From: Roseomonas sp. | GTDB taxonomy: Bacteria; Pseudomonadota; Alphaproteobacteria; Acetobacterales; Acetobacteraceae | DNA: 64,000 nt | Assembly (NCBI GenBank): GCA_020249435.1 | Contig: JADCFQ010000045.1 | Location: 1 to 64,000, forward strand | Direction: 5' to 3' | Part shown: positions 37,951 through 46,844 of the stretch, one piece after another | Numbering within the stretch: position 1 is the first letter of the stretch | Layout of the letters: each line of letters starts with the position of its first letter | Program-made: the position numbers and the translations under genes | The notes under the pieces: generated by a model | What the model saw: the letters and a program-made list of their open reading frames with translations, nothing else | Told to the model about the DNA's origin: nothing | Databases searched by the model: none

Positions 37951-39711
37951 ATGGATTTTTTGCGGCTTTACGGAAGGGTGCTCAGGCTGCTGGCCGCAGA
38001 TCGCGCTGTTGCGATTGGGCTTGCCTTGGCAGCGCTCGCCATTGCCGGGCTGCAATTCCTGGAGCCGGTGCTGTTCGGGCGGGTGATTGATCTGCTCGCC
38101 CGTTCTGATCGGATGCAGGAATCGGCGGTTTGGGCGGAAGCGCTTTCGCTGCTAATTCTCTGGGCGGCCATCGGGCTTTCGGCCATCGGTGCCAATGTCA
38201 CGGTGGCGCTTTTTGCGGACCGCATGGCGCATCGCAATCGCCTGAAGGTCATGCATGATTATTTCCAGCATGTACTTTCCCTGCCGCTATCCTTCCATGG
38301 GGATACGCAATCGGGCCGGCTGATGAAGGTTATGCTCGTTGGGGCCGATAACCTATTCGGGCTTTGGCTGTCCTTTTTCCGGGAGCATCTGACAACCTTT
38401 ATCTCCGCCATTGTGCTGCTGCCATTGACGCTGATGCTCAATTGGCGGCTCGGGCTTTTGCTGATTGGGCTTGTGGTGATTTTCGGCAGCCTCGCCGCCT
38501 TTGTCATTCGCCGCACGGAAAACGCGCAACGGCAGGTGGAAGCGCTTCATACGCAATTGGCCGGCAACGCCCAGGATGCGCTTTCCAATGTGATGGTGGT
38601 GCAATCCTTCACGCGGCTTTCCAGTGAGGCGCGGCTTTTCAGCGACATCATCCGGCAGGTCATCACGCATCAATTCCCCGTGCTGAATTGGTGGGCGGTG
38701 GTGTCGGTCATGACCTCCGCTGCCTCCACGATTTGCGTCATCATGATTTTCGTCCTGGGCACCTGGCTGCATCTGCGCGGGCAGGCAACGGTGGGGGAGA
38801 TCGTCTCCTTCATGGGTTTCGCCACCATGCTGATCGGCAAGCTCGAAGGCGCGGTGGGCTTTGCATCACGCCTTGTGCTGCTGATGCCCTCATTGTCTGA
38901 GCTTTTCGCGGTGTTGGATGCGCGCACCACCGTGCCGGAAAAGCCCAATGCCCTGGATATCCCGCGCGCAAAAGGTGAGGTCGTGTTTGAAGATGTGGGC
39001 TTCGCCTATCCAGGCGGGCCGATGATTTTCAGCCATGTGAATTTCGCCGCAGCGCCCGGCAAGACCATTGCGCTGGTGGGGCCAACCGGGGCGGGCAAAT
39101 CCACCGCCATGGCGCTGTTGCAGCGGCTATGGGACCCGAAGGAAGGGCGCGTCACGCTGGATGGGCATGATCTGCGCGATATTTCGCTGGAAAGCCTGCG
39201 GCGGAATATCGGCGTGGTCTTTCAGGAAAGCATGCTGTTCAACCGCACCATTCGCGAAAACGTGATGGTTGGCCGCCCGAACGCCACGCAGGAAGAATTG
39301 GAACAGGCCTGCCGGCTCGCGGAAGCGCATGATTTCATTCAGCGCCAGCCCCATGGCTATGACACCATGATCGGCGAACGCGGGAGTTCCCTTTCCGGCG
39401 GGCAGCGCCAGCGGCTTGCGATTGCGCGCGCGCTGCTGAAAGACCCGCCCGTGCTGATTTTGGATGAGGCAACCAGTGCGCTTGATGCCGCGACCGAAGC
39501 CCGGGTGCAGAAGGCTCTGGCCGCGCTGATGGCCGGCCGCACCACCTTCATCATCGCGCATCGGCTTTCGACCGTGCGCGATGCGGATGAGATTCTGGTA
39601 TTCGCCGGCGGGCAGATCGCCGAACGCGGCGGTTTCAAGGAATTGGTGGCGGAAGGCGGACATTTTGCGGAGCTGGTGCGCACCCAGCTGACCGGTTCCG
39701 CCAGCACTTGA
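37951..39711 (+). CDS. ABC exporter, fused permease-ATPase, NdvA-like
   Basis: This half-transporter of 586 residues joins a six-helix membrane domain (about 1-310) to a nucleotide-binding domain. Walker A is 'LVGPTGAGKSTAMALL', the signature '[18 protein letters not shown]' and Walker B 'VLILDEATSALDAAT'. The order and details ('YFQHVLSLPLSFHGDTQSGRL' region, 'QEELEQACRLAEAHDFI') resemble the cyclic beta-1,2-glucan exporter NdvA/ChvA. No glucan synthase (ndvB) is in the window, so the substrate is not proven. I chose ATG 37951, 11 bases after AGGAG; ATG 37942 is also in frame. Confidence 0.85.
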   Translation: MDFLRLYGRVLRLLAADRAVAIGLALAALAIAGLQFLEPVLFGRVIDLLARSDRMQESAVWAEALSLLILWAAIGLSAIGANVTVALFADRMAHRNRLKVMHDYFQHVLSLPLSFHGDTQSGRLMKVMLVGADNLFGLWLSFFREHLTTFISAIVLLPLTLMLNWRLGLLLIGLVVIFGSLAAFVIRRTENAQRQVEALHTQLAGNAQDALSNVMVVQSFTRLSSEARLFSDIIRQVITHQFPVLNWWAVVSVMTSAASTICVIMIFVLGTWLHLRGQATVGEIVSFMGFATMLIGKLEGAVGFASRLVLLMPSLSELFAVLDARTTVPEKPNALDIPRAKGEVVFEDVGFAYPGGPMIFSHVNFAAAPGKTIALVGPTGAGKSTAMALLQRLWDPKEGRVTLDGHDLRDISLESLRRNIGVVFQESMLFNRTIRENVMVGRPNATQEELEQACRLAEAHDFIQRQPHGYDTMIGERGSSLSGGQRQRLAIARALLKDPPVLILDEATSALDAATEARVQKALAALMAGRTTFIIAHRLSTVRDADEILVFAGGQIAERGGFKELVAEGGHFAELVRTQLTGSAST

Positions 39712-39782
39712 TTATGATCAAGGCATTTGCGTGATGGTGCGGCAGGATGGGGTGGTCAAACCCGTAATGGAGGGACCCCATC

Positions 39783-40049
39783 ATGAATCATCGTCATCGC
39801 AAGGTATTGCACGCCATCTTTGCCCATCCCGTCAGCGCCAATATTGACCCCAAGGCGGTTGAGGCCGTGTTTGAGGAATTGGGGGGCGAGGTCTCCCATA
39901 ATGGCTCTGGCCGCTTGGCGGTGAAGCTGAATGGCCAGGCGCATGCCTTCCACAATAGCCAGCACAGCCTTTCCAAGGATGAGGTAGTGGCAATTCGCCA
40001 GTTTCTGACGCATTCTGGGGTGGATCCGGCGCGCGATTACCCGCTTTGA
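39783..40049 (+). CDS. Small HicA-like protein, no visible antitoxin partner
   Basis: This 88-residue protein has a good GGAGGGA site. The segment 'AVEAVFEELGGEVSHNGSGR' followed by 'LAVKLNGQAHAFHNSQ' has the arrangement of the dsRBD-like HicA fold, and related proteins are often labelled HicA-family. Canonical HicA is shorter (about 60 residues) with a catalytic GSHH-type histidine; here 'NGSGR' replaces it, so ribonuclease activity is doubtful. No HicB follows; the next gene is a TRAP receptor. A single-gene function unrelated to toxin-antitoxin action is equally likely. Confidence 0.7.
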   Translation: MNHRHRKVLHAIFAHPVSANIDPKAVEAVFEELGGEVSHNGSGRLAVKLNGQAHAFHNSQHSLSKDEVVAIRQFLTHSGVDPARDYPL

Positions 40050-40092
40050 AAGCCGGGCGGGGGCGGGGCCGGGCAGAAGAAGGAAGAAACCC

Positions 40093-41079
40093 ATGAAGCT
40101 TCATCGTCGCCAAATCCTGGCCGGCGCGGCCGGTCTTGCCGCCCTTGCCCCCAGCCTTGGCCAAGCCCAGACGCGCTGGCAAATGGCCACGCCTTATGCG
40201 GATGGCAATTTCCACACGCGTAATGTCCGCGGCTTCATTGAGGACATCCAAAAGGGCAGCAATGGCCAATTGACCGTGCAATTGCACAGCAATGGCTCCT
40301 TGCTCAGGATGCCCGAAATCAAGCGCGGCGTGCAGACCGGCCAGGTGCAGGTCGGTGAGATTCTGCTGACCGCCTATGCCAATGAAGACCCGCTGTTTGA
40401 TGCCGATGCGCTGCCGCAGCTTGTCGTGAATTACGCACAGGCCAAGCGGCTTGCGGATTTGCAGCGCCCCTTCATTGAAGCGCGTTTGGCCCGCCAGGGG
40501 CTCAGCCTGCTTTACATGGTGCCTTGGCCGCCGGCGGGGCTCTATTCGCAGGAACCCGTGACCTCGCTTGAACAATTGCGCGGTCAGCGCTTCCGCACCT
40601 TCAGCCCCATGACCAATCGCTTCGCGCAATTGATCGGCGCGCAGCCCACCCTGGTGCAGGCGGCGGAATTGGCGCAAGCCTTCGCAACAGGCGTAGTGCA
40701 GGCGCAAATCACCTCGGCCGCCACGGGTGTGGATACGCAATCCTGGGATTACGCCAAGGTCTTCACGCCACTCGGCTTTTCCATGACCAAGAATGCGGTC
40801 TTCATCTCTCGCCGTGCGCTGCAGGGCTTGTCAGAACCGCAGCAGCAAATGATCCGCGCGGCAGCGGAAGCGGCGGAAAAGCGCGGCTATGAGGTTTCAG
40901 AAGCAGCCGCCAAGGAAACCGAGGCAACGCTCGGCCAGCGCGGCATGCGCGTGCTGCAACCGACACCAAGGCTGCTTGAGGATTTGACCCGCGTTGGCCG
41001 CACCATGGCCGATGAATGGGTTGAGCGCGCTGGTGAGGATGGCAAGAAGCTTTTGGAAGCCTATCGCGCCAGCGCCTGA
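40093..41079 (+). CDS. TRAP transporter substrate-binding protein DctP (paralogue 1)
   Basis: This periplasmic receptor for a TRAP transporter has 328 residues. A Tat-like signal begins MKLHRRQILAGAAGLAALAP, cleaved near 'GQAQT'. DctP-family features include 'MPEIKRGVQTGQVQVGEILL' and 'RFRTFSPMTNRFAQLIGAQP', containing the usual ligand-carboxylate arginine region. A second paralogue at 41198-42193 shares long near-identical blocks. The only DctQ and DctM genes are downstream of the second copy. A hairpin at 41098-41133 separates the two receptors. Ligand is presumably an organic acid. Confidence 0.9.
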   Translation: MKLHRRQILAGAAGLAALAPSLGQAQTRWQMATPYADGNFHTRNVRGFIEDIQKGSNGQLTVQLHSNGSLLRMPEIKRGVQTGQVQVGEILLTAYANEDPLFDADALPQLVVNYAQAKRLADLQRPFIEARLARQGLSLLYMVPWPPAGLYSQEPVTSLEQLRGQRFRTFSPMTNRFAQLIGAQPTLVQAAELAQAFATGVVQAQITSAATGVDTQSWDYAKVFTPLGFSMTKNAVFISRRALQGLSEPQQQMIRAAAEAAEKRGYEVSEAAAKETEATLGQRGMRVLQPTPRLLEDLTRVGRTMADEWVERAGEDGKKLLEAYRASA

Positions 41080-41097
41080 ACAGAAAGCGGGCAAACC

Positions 41098-41133
41098 GGG
41101 GCGTCGCGCGGCTTTACCCCGCCGCGACGCCCC
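41098..41133 (+). terminator. Hairpin between tandem TRAP receptor genes
   Basis: A perfect 11-bp stem, GGGGCGTCGCG (41098-41108) and CGCGACGCCCC (41123-41133), lies 18 bases past the stop of the first receptor gene. It is followed by TTGCCATG, so no U-tract. It is best read as a weak terminator or mRNA-stabilising structure between the two receptor cistrons. Confidence 0.6.
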
Positions 41134-41197
41134 TTGCCATGTGCGGCGGCAAGGGGGAAAACAGAGCCTTCAAGCAATAACAGGAGAGGCTCTCATC

Positions 41198-42193
41198 ATG
41201 GATTTTTTGTCACGCCGCGCCATGCTGCTCGGCGCCGCCAGCCTGCCGCTTGCAGCATCCTTCATCGGCAAGGCGGTTGCCCAGACGCGTTGGCAATTGG
41301 CGACCGCCTATCCGGATGGCAATTTCCACACGCGGAATTTGCGTGACTTCATTACGGAAGTGCAGGCAGCAGCCGGTGGGCTGCAAATCCAGATGCATTC
41401 CAATGCATCCTTGCTCAGGATGCCGGAAATCAAGCGCGGCGTGCAGACCGGCCAGGCGCAGCTTGGTGAGATTTTGCTCTCCGCCTATGGCAATGAAGAC
41501 CCCTTCTTTGAAGTGGATAGCGTGCCGCAGCTGGTGACTTCTACCGAACAGGCGCGGAAACTCGCGGAATTGCAACGCCCCTATGTGGAAGCGCGCCTGC
41601 AACGCCAGGGCATTACCTTGCTTTACATGGTGCCGTGGCCACAATCTGGCTTCTACACCAATGTGCCGGTGGAAAGTGTTGAGACCTTGCGCGGCACGAA
41701 GATGCGCACCTTCAATGCGCTGACCAATCGCTTCGCAACCCTGGCAGGTGCAACACCAACCCTGGTGCAGCAGGCGGAAGTGCCGCAAGCCTTCGCGACC
41801 GGTGTGGTGAATGCCATGGTGACCTCGGCCGCGACCGGTGTTGACGTCCAGGCTTGGGATTTCTGCAAATTCTTCACGCCGATCGGCTTCACCCGCACCA
41901 AGAATGCGGTGTTTGTGCAAACCCGCGCCTTGCAGGCCCTGCCAGAAGCTTCCCAGCGCGCCATTCGTGCTGCTGCGGCGGCGGCGGAAGCGCGTGGCTG
42001 GCAGGCATCCGAAGTGGAAACGGTGGAACGGCAGAATATGCTCGGCAGCCGCGGGATGACGATTGGCACGCCATCGCCGGCGCTGATGCAGGGCCTGGCG
42101 CGCATTGGTGCCACACAGGCCGATGAATGGGTGGCCAAGGCGGGCGAGGAAGGCAAGCGGTTGATGGACGCCTATCGGGCGGCCATTGCTTGA
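41198..42193 (+). CDS. TRAP transporter substrate-binding protein DctP (paralogue 2)
   Basis: This 331-residue receptor starts at ATG 41198, preceded by AGGAGAGG; upstream codons in the same frame fall in the hairpin region and were rejected. It has a twin-arginine-like signal (MDFLSRRAMLLGAASLPLAA). The segments 'YPDGNFHTRNLRDFI', 'LLRMPEIKRGVQTGQAQLGE' and 'ALTNRFATLAGATPTLVQ' align with paralogue 1, showing tandem duplication. It is followed by a strong terminator and then dctQ-dctM. Presumably it feeds the same membrane subunits as paralogue 1, possibly with altered ligand range. Confidence 0.92.
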   Translation: MDFLSRRAMLLGAASLPLAASFIGKAVAQTRWQLATAYPDGNFHTRNLRDFITEVQAAAGGLQIQMHSNASLLRMPEIKRGVQTGQAQLGEILLSAYGNEDPFFEVDSVPQLVTSTEQARKLAELQRPYVEARLQRQGITLLYMVPWPQSGFYTNVPVESVETLRGTKMRTFNALTNRFATLAGATPTLVQQAEVPQAFATGVVNAMVTSAATGVDVQAWDFCKFFTPIGFTRTKNAVFVQTRALQALPEASQRAIRAAAAAAEARGWQASEVETVERQNMLGSRGMTIGTPSPALMQGLARIGATQADEWVAKAGEEGKRLMDAYRAAIA

Positions 42194-42201
42194 ATATGAT
42201 G

Positions 42202-42227
42202 CGGGCGGGTCTCCTCCGCCCGTTTTT
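42202..42227 (+). terminator. Rho-independent terminator between dctP2 and dctQ
   Basis: Stem CGGGCGG (42202-42208) pairs with CCGCCCG (42216-42222), with a 7-base loop and five T residues directly after (42223-42227). It lies between the receptor and the membrane subunits of one transporter. Partial read-through would give more receptor than DctQM, a common stoichiometric device. Confidence 0.85.
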
Positions 42228-42250
42228 CTGATTGCTGAAGGTGGGGGCTG

Positions 42251-42781
42251 ATGCGCAAGGCACTTGATTCGCTTTACCTGTTGGGGGGCGTGCTTGGCGG
42301 CATTGCCTTGGCGGCCATTGCCGCCATCATCATCGCGCAGGTGGTTGGGCGACAATTCGGCATCACCGTTCTGGGCGCCGATGACCTGACCGCGTTTTCG
42401 GTTGCAGCGTCAGCAACCTTGCCTCTGGCCTATGCCTTCCGCCATGGCGCACATATTCGTGTGGATTTGGTCATTGGGCGGCTTAAGGGTTCCAGCCGCT
42501 TCATCATGGAAAGCATCGCGCTGATCCTGACCACGGGGCTCACATTATTTTTTGCGTATTCCATGGCTGATCTTGCTTTTGACAGTTTCCAGTTTGAGGA
42601 TGTGGCGCAGGGTTCCGTCGCCTGGAAGCTTTGGGTGCCGCAAGCATTTTGTGCCTTTGGTGCCGCGCTTTTCGCGCTCTGTCTTTTGGATGATCTGGCA
42701 GCGCATCTCACCGGGGGCACGCCATCCTATCGCAAGGCCGCGGAGATGACTGCGCTTGACCGCGCGGGGGAGGAACTCTGA
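42251..42781 (+). CDS. TRAP transporter small permease DctQ
   Basis: This is the small membrane subunit of the TRAP transporter, 176 residues with four hydrophobic segments: 'LYLLGGVLGGIALAAIAAII', a second before 'FRHGAHIRVDLVIGRL', a third 'IALILTTGLTLFFAY' and a fourth near 'QAFCAFGAALFALCLL'. The motif 'HGAHIRVDL' is characteristic of DctQ. Its stop overlaps the DctM start (TGATG at 42779-42783), as in most TRAP operons. Confidence 0.92.
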   Translation: MRKALDSLYLLGGVLGGIALAAIAAIIIAQVVGRQFGITVLGADDLTAFSVAASATLPLAYAFRHGAHIRVDLVIGRLKGSSRFIMESIALILTTGLTLFFAYSMADLAFDSFQFEDVAQGSVAWKLWVPQAFCAFGAALFALCLLDDLAAHLTGGTPSYRKAAEMTALDRAGEEL

Positions 42782-44112
42782 TGGAACTCGCGCAAACCGA
42801 AGCCGGGCTTTTACTGCTGGGCCTGCTGTTCCTGTTCCTTGGCCTTGGTGTTTGGATCGGGCTTGGGTTGATGCTTGTCGGGCTTTGCGGTGTGATCCTG
42901 CTGCCCATGCTGATGCCTTCCATGCCGAGTTTCCCGGCGGAGAAGGTGATGGGCACGGCGATATGGCAATCACTTGCATCCTGGACCTTGGCGGCGCTGC
43001 CGCTATTCATCTGGATGGGAGAAATCCTGTTCCGCACCAAGCTTTCTGAGGATATGTTCCGCGGCCTTGCCCCTTGGGTGCAGCGCCTGCCGGGGCGGCT
43101 CATGCATGTGAATGTCATCGGCTGCGGGATTTTTGCCGCTGTTTCGGGTTCTTCCGCGGCGACGGCGGCGACCATTGGCAAAATGTCGCTGCCGGCACTT
43201 ACGCAACGCGGCTATCATGTGCCGATGGCGGTGGGCAGCCTGGCTGGGGCCGGTACGCTCGGGCTGCTGATTCCGCCTTCCATTGTCATGATCGTCTATG
43301 GCGTGGCGGCGGAAGTTTCCATTGTGCGCTTGTTCATCGCGGGTGTGCTGCCGGGCATCATGCTCATGGTGCTGTTCAGCGGCTACATCATGCTTTGGTC
43401 CATGATGAACCCCAGCCTGACACCGCCGCGCGATCCTTCCATTCCGCTGTCGCGCAAATTGAAGGAAAGCGGCCAGCTTATTCCGGTGGTGCTGCTGATC
43501 ATGTTCGTCATGGGCAGTATTTATTTCGGCTGGGCGACAGCGACTGAAGCCGCCGTCTTTGGTGTGGTGGGGGCGCTGGCGCTTTCCGCCTGGGGGCGCA
43601 CGCTGACCTGGAAAAGCTTTATTGATAGTCTGATGGGCGCGGTGCGGCTTTCCTGCATGATCAATCTGATCCTGGCGGGGGCAGCCTTTTTGACGCAGGC
43701 CATGGCCTATTCCGGCATTCCCGCTGCCATGGCGGCCTGGGTCGGCGCACAAGGCTTCAGCCCCTATATGATCATCGCGTGCCTCACGATCATCTATCTG
43801 GTGCTGGGCTGCTTTATTGATGGCATCAGCATGATCGTGCTGACGGTTTCTGTCGTGCTGCCGATCATCCAAGGTGCTGGGTTTGACCTGGTATGGTTCG
43901 GTATTTTCATCGTGCTGGTCGTGGAAATGGCGCAGATAACGCCGCCGGTGGGCTTCAACCTATTCGTGCTGCAGGGGCTGACGAATATGGGTATTTTCCA
44001 GGTGGCGCGTTACACCCTGCCCTTCTTCTTCATGATGGTCTTGGCCGTGGCGATAGTCACGTTGTTTCCCGCCATCGTCACATGGCTGCCAGCGACCATG
44101 CTGTCGGGCTGA
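42781..44112 (+). CDS. TRAP transporter large permease DctM
   Basis: This is the large transporting subunit of the TRAP system, which uses an ion gradient rather than ATP. It has 443 residues and about 12 hydrophobic segments. DctM-family motifs include 'GSSAATAATIGKMSLPAL', 'AGAGTLGLLIPPSIVMIVYG' and 'EMAQITPPVGFNLFVLQGL'. It begins on the DctQ stop, and its stop immediately abuts that of the convergent VOC gene (44113), leaving no room for a separate terminator. Confidence 0.94.
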   Translation: MELAQTEAGLLLLGLLFLFLGLGVWIGLGLMLVGLCGVILLPMLMPSMPSFPAEKVMGTAIWQSLASWTLAALPLFIWMGEILFRTKLSEDMFRGLAPWVQRLPGRLMHVNVIGCGIFAAVSGSSAATAATIGKMSLPALTQRGYHVPMAVGSLAGAGTLGLLIPPSIVMIVYGVAAEVSIVRLFIAGVLPGIMLMVLFSGYIMLWSMMNPSLTPPRDPSIPLSRKLKESGQLIPVVLLIMFVMGSIYFGWATATEAAVFGVVGALALSAWGRTLTWKSFIDSLMGAVRLSCMINLILAGAAFLTQAMAYSGIPAAMAAWVGAQGFSPYMIIACLTIIYLVLGCFIDGISMIVLTVSVVLPIIQGAGFDLVWFGIFIVLVVEMAQITPPVGFNLFVLQGLTNMGIFQVARYTLPFFFMMVLAVAIVTLFPAIVTWLPATMLSG

Positions 44113-44523
44113 TCAGGGCGCTGGGTTTGGCCAATCCGGCCGTTCAAAGCGCTGCACTTCCAACAGGTAGCCGGCAGGGTCGTGGAAAAAGAAATGCGTC
44201 ACGCGATAGGCTTCGGAATATTCCACCTGTTCCGGAACAGTGACACCGCGCGCCTTCAGCCGCGCGTGCCAGCCTTCCACATCCGGATCAACAAAGGTGA
44301 AAACAACGCCGCCCTGCACGCGGGGGTTGTCTGAAGCCCGCGGCGCCCGCGCACGGCATATGCCCAGAAAGCCACGCTCACCCGGCGCCGTGGCATAGAT
44401 GCGGCAGGTGCCCTGATCCTGGATCAAGGCAAGGCCGAGCTTGTTTTCATAGAAATCCCAGGAAGCGGCGGGATCTTCCGCATAAAGGAAGGTGATTTGT
44501 TGGGCGAAGGTCTTGGGTTCCAT
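44113..44523 (-). CDS. VOC (glyoxalase/bleomycin-resistance fold) family protein
   Basis: This 136-residue protein with a single VOC domain starts MEPKTFAQQITFLYAEDPAA and contains 'SWDFYENKLGLALIQDQG' and, near the end, 'THFFFHDPAGYLLEVQRFE'. These are the beta-alpha-beta-beta-beta units of the vicinal oxygen chelate fold, with His/Glu-type metal ligands possible. The substrate cannot be predicted; the superfamily includes glyoxalases, dioxygenases and resistance proteins. It is convergent with dctM and divergent from mscL. Confidence 0.85.
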   Translation of the reverse strand: MEPKTFAQQITFLYAEDPAASWDFYENKLGLALIQDQGTCRIYATAPGERGFLGICRARAPRASDNPRVQGGVVFTFVDPDVEGWHARLKARGVTVPEQVEYSEAYRVTHFFFHDPAGYLLEVQRFERPDWPNPAP

Positions 44524-44677
44524 GAGGGAAGCTTAAACGCCGGCCACGCAGGGCGCCACCCATTTCGCCAAGGGGGCGGTCATACCCTGTTACACTTTAC
44601 AAACGGCAATCAATCCGCTTGCATCCGGCCGAAGCATGAGTCCGAACCCAAGGACTCCTTATTGACGGGGAAGCACT

Positions 44678-45157
44678 ATGAGCGATTTGGCAAACAAGAT
44701 CACCGGTCAGATACCGGTGAAAGAACCGCAATGGCTGAAGGAATTCAAGGCCTTCATCATGCGCGGCAATGTGATTGATCTTGCCGTTGGCATTGTGATT
44801 GGCGCCGCCTTCACCGCCATCGTGACCTCCATGGTCGAGGATTTGTTGAACCCCATCATCGGCTTGCTGATGGGTGGGATGGATTTTTCCAACCTGTTCG
44901 TGGTGATTTCCGGTGAACGCAAGGCAACGCTGGCCGCGACGCGCGATGGTGGCGCCGCGGTGCTCGCGATTGGCAAATTCATCAATGCCATCATCAAATT
45001 CGTCATCGTGGGCTTCGCGGTGTTTTGGATGGTGAAGGTGCTGAGCAAGCTGCAAGCCTCCAAAGCTGTCGAAAGGGCTGCCACGCCGCCGCCACCCACG
45101 CCCACGGAAACGCTGCTCGCGGAAATCCGCGATGAGCTGAAGGCCCGCAAGGTGTGA
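44678..45157 (+). CDS. mscL: Large-conductance mechanosensitive channel MscL
   Basis: MscL is the homopentameric inner-membrane emergency valve opened by membrane tension in hypo-osmotic shock. The 159-residue protein shows the amphipathic N-terminal helix, TM1 'GNVIDLAVGIVIGAAFTAIV', a periplasmic loop and TM2 'IIKFVIVGFAVFWMVKVLSK', and a C-terminal helical bundle ('LLAEIRDELKAR'). It has about 17 extra N-terminal residues relative to E. coli (136 aa). It is monocistronic, with a terminator at 45167-45188. Confidence 0.96.
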   Translation: MSDLANKITGQIPVKEPQWLKEFKAFIMRGNVIDLAVGIVIGAAFTAIVTSMVEDLLNPIIGLLMGGMDFSNLFVVISGERKATLAATRDGGAAVLAIGKFINAIIKFVIVGFAVFWMVKVLSKLQASKAVERAATPPPPTPTETLLAEIRDELKARKV

Positions 45158-45166
45158 CGCTTTGAC

Positions 45167-45188
45167 GTGATCCGCGCAAGCGGATCAC
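45167..45188. terminator. Hairpin between convergent mscL and Mo-cofactor gene
   Basis: A perfect 9-bp stem, GTGATCCGC (45167-45175) and GCGGATCAC (45180-45188), is closed by a GCAA tetraloop of the stable GNRA class. It lies 9 bases past the mscL stop and 3 bases from the stop of the convergent gene at 45192, so it may end transcripts in both directions. U-tracts are short. Confidence 0.7.
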
Positions 45189-45191
45189 CCT

Positions 45192-46844
45192 TCACCGCAC
45201 CATGCTATAGCCCGGCACGCCTTTCAGTGCCTCGGTCGTATCGAAATCGCGCAGCACCGCGTCATCGGCCATTTCAACTTCAACGCAGCGATCGGCGTAT
45301 TTGCCGGCGAGGTGACGCGCGCCGACATCGCCGGTAATGGCCAGCATCTCAGGCAGAAATTCGCGTGACCAGAGCATGGGATTGCCCTGCTTGCCGCGGA
45401 AGGTCGGCATCACAATCGCGCGGCCTTCTTCCGGGTCAAAGGCCGCCATCAGCCGATCAAGCATGGCCGCACTCACCAGCGGCATATCGCCAAGACAGAC
45501 CATGAAGCCTTCGACATCTTCGGGCAGAGCGCGCAGCCCGGCCTTCAATGATGCGGAAAGCCCCTGCGCATAATCCTCGGCAATCGCGAATTGCACCGCA
45601 CGGCCGCTGAGCGCTTCTTCCACCCGGTCATGCTCATGCCCTGTCACCACCACCACGGGCCGCGCATGGGAAGCGAGCACCTGATCCACCACGCGTACCA
45701 CCATGGGCACGCCATCATTATCCGTGACCAATAGCTTGTTCAGCGGCGCCATGCGCCGCGACCGGCCAGCCGCCAGTACAATCGCCGCCACGCGCCGCCC
45801 GCGACGCGGTGCGAGGGCGGGTGGTGGCGTGCGCGGCGCCTGGTCTCGCGGCAAGGGTCGCACTTCGATTTCCTTGAGAAGACCGCCCACACCCATGGCG
45901 CCGATATCTTCCGGCGTGACTTCAAGCCCCGCGAAAAGTCGTTGCAGCACCCAATCAAAGCCATTCAGCTTGGGGCTGCGAGCACAGCCAGGCAGCACCA
46001 TGGCGGGGATTTTGCCGATATGCCCAAGGCAGAGCAGATTGCCTGGATCAACCGGCATGCCGAAATGATCAATCACGCCCCCGGCGCGCACAATGGCGGC
46101 GGGGCCGACATCGCGCCGATCTACCACGGCGGAAGCGCCGGCCACCAGCAACATCTCAGCCCCCGCACGGCGGAGCCGCGATAGCGCATCGGAAATCGCG
46201 ACCGTATCATGGCGCACGCGCTCAACGGGCAATAAAGTCCCACAAAGCCCGGCGATGCGTTCTTCTGTCGCTTCCACCGCGCCTTCCATGACGCTTTCCT
46301 TGATGCCGGGCAGTTCAGACAGCACCAGCCCAACCTTCAAGGCGCGGAAAGGATGAATGGCCAGCACCGGCCCCGCGCCGCTTTTCGCCACAGCCTCCAC
46401 CACGCCGAGCATCTGCCCCGGTACGGCGAAGGGAATCACCTTAATGGTCGCGACCATTTCCTTGGTGTTCACCGGCGTGAAATTCGGCAGCGTTGCGATG
46501 GTGAGGCTTTCATCCACCGCATTCATGCGCGCGATGCGCTTGGTATCCAGCACCAAAAGCCCAGCCGTTTCCGCCAGGATATTCACGCGCCCGGTGGCCG
46601 CGCGAGACCGCGCGAGCAAGGGCGCGGCCAATACCTGCCCCAGCCTTTCGGCGGCTTCATCTTCCGGCACATCACCCACTTCAAGCCGGGCGGCGATGAT
46701 TTCCCGATGGCCACCCTCACGCAGCGCGGCGATGGCGCCATCATCCAGCACCGTGCCTTTTTTCAGCACGCGCCCGGTCAGGCGCATGGTATGCGCCAGG
46801 ATCGCGCCTTTCGCTTCTTCAAGCCGCGTCGGGCCGAAAATCAT
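45192..46844 (-). CDS. Molybdopterin-binding/MobA-like nucleotidyltransferase fusion
   Basis: This 550-residue two-domain protein has an N-terminal half (about 1-330) resembling the MoeA/MogA molybdopterin-binding fold ('VAGASAVVDRRDVGPAAIV', 'LPGCARSPKLNGFDW'). The C-terminal part (from about 350) is a MobA/MocA-type nucleotidyltransferase with 'AIVLAAGRSRRMAPLNKLL' and 'GFMVCLGDMPLVSAAML'. MocA-like enzymes make molybdopterin cytosine dinucleotide, the cofactor form of xanthine-oxidase/CO-dehydrogenase-type hydroxylases. It is the last gene of the cox-type operon and overlaps the XdhC gene by ATGA. Whether CTP is used is inference. Confidence 0.88.
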   Translation of the reverse strand: MIFGPTRLEEAKGAILAHTMRLTGRVLKKGTVLDDGAIAALREGGHREIIAARLEVGDVPEDEAAERLGQVLAAPLLARSRAATGRVNILAETAGLLVLDTKRIARMNAVDESLTIATLPNFTPVNTKEMVATIKVIPFAVPGQMLGVVEAVAKSGAGPVLAIHPFRALKVGLVLSELPGIKESVMEGAVEATEERIAGLCGTLLPVERVRHDTVAISDALSRLRRAGAEMLLVAGASAVVDRRDVGPAAIVRAGGVIDHFGMPVDPGNLLCLGHIGKIPAMVLPGCARSPKLNGFDWVLQRLFAGLEVTPEDIGAMGVGGLLKEIEVRPLPRDQAPRTPPPALAPRRGRRVAAIVLAAGRSRRMAPLNKLLVTDNDGVPMVVRVVDQVLASHARPVVVVTGHEHDRVEEALSGRAVQFAIAEDYAQGLSASLKAGLRALPEDVEGFMVCLGDMPLVSAAMLDRLMAAFDPEEGRAIVMPTFRGKQGNPMLWSREFLPEMLAITGDVGARHLAGKYADRCVEVEMADDAVLRDFDTTEALKGVPGYSMVR

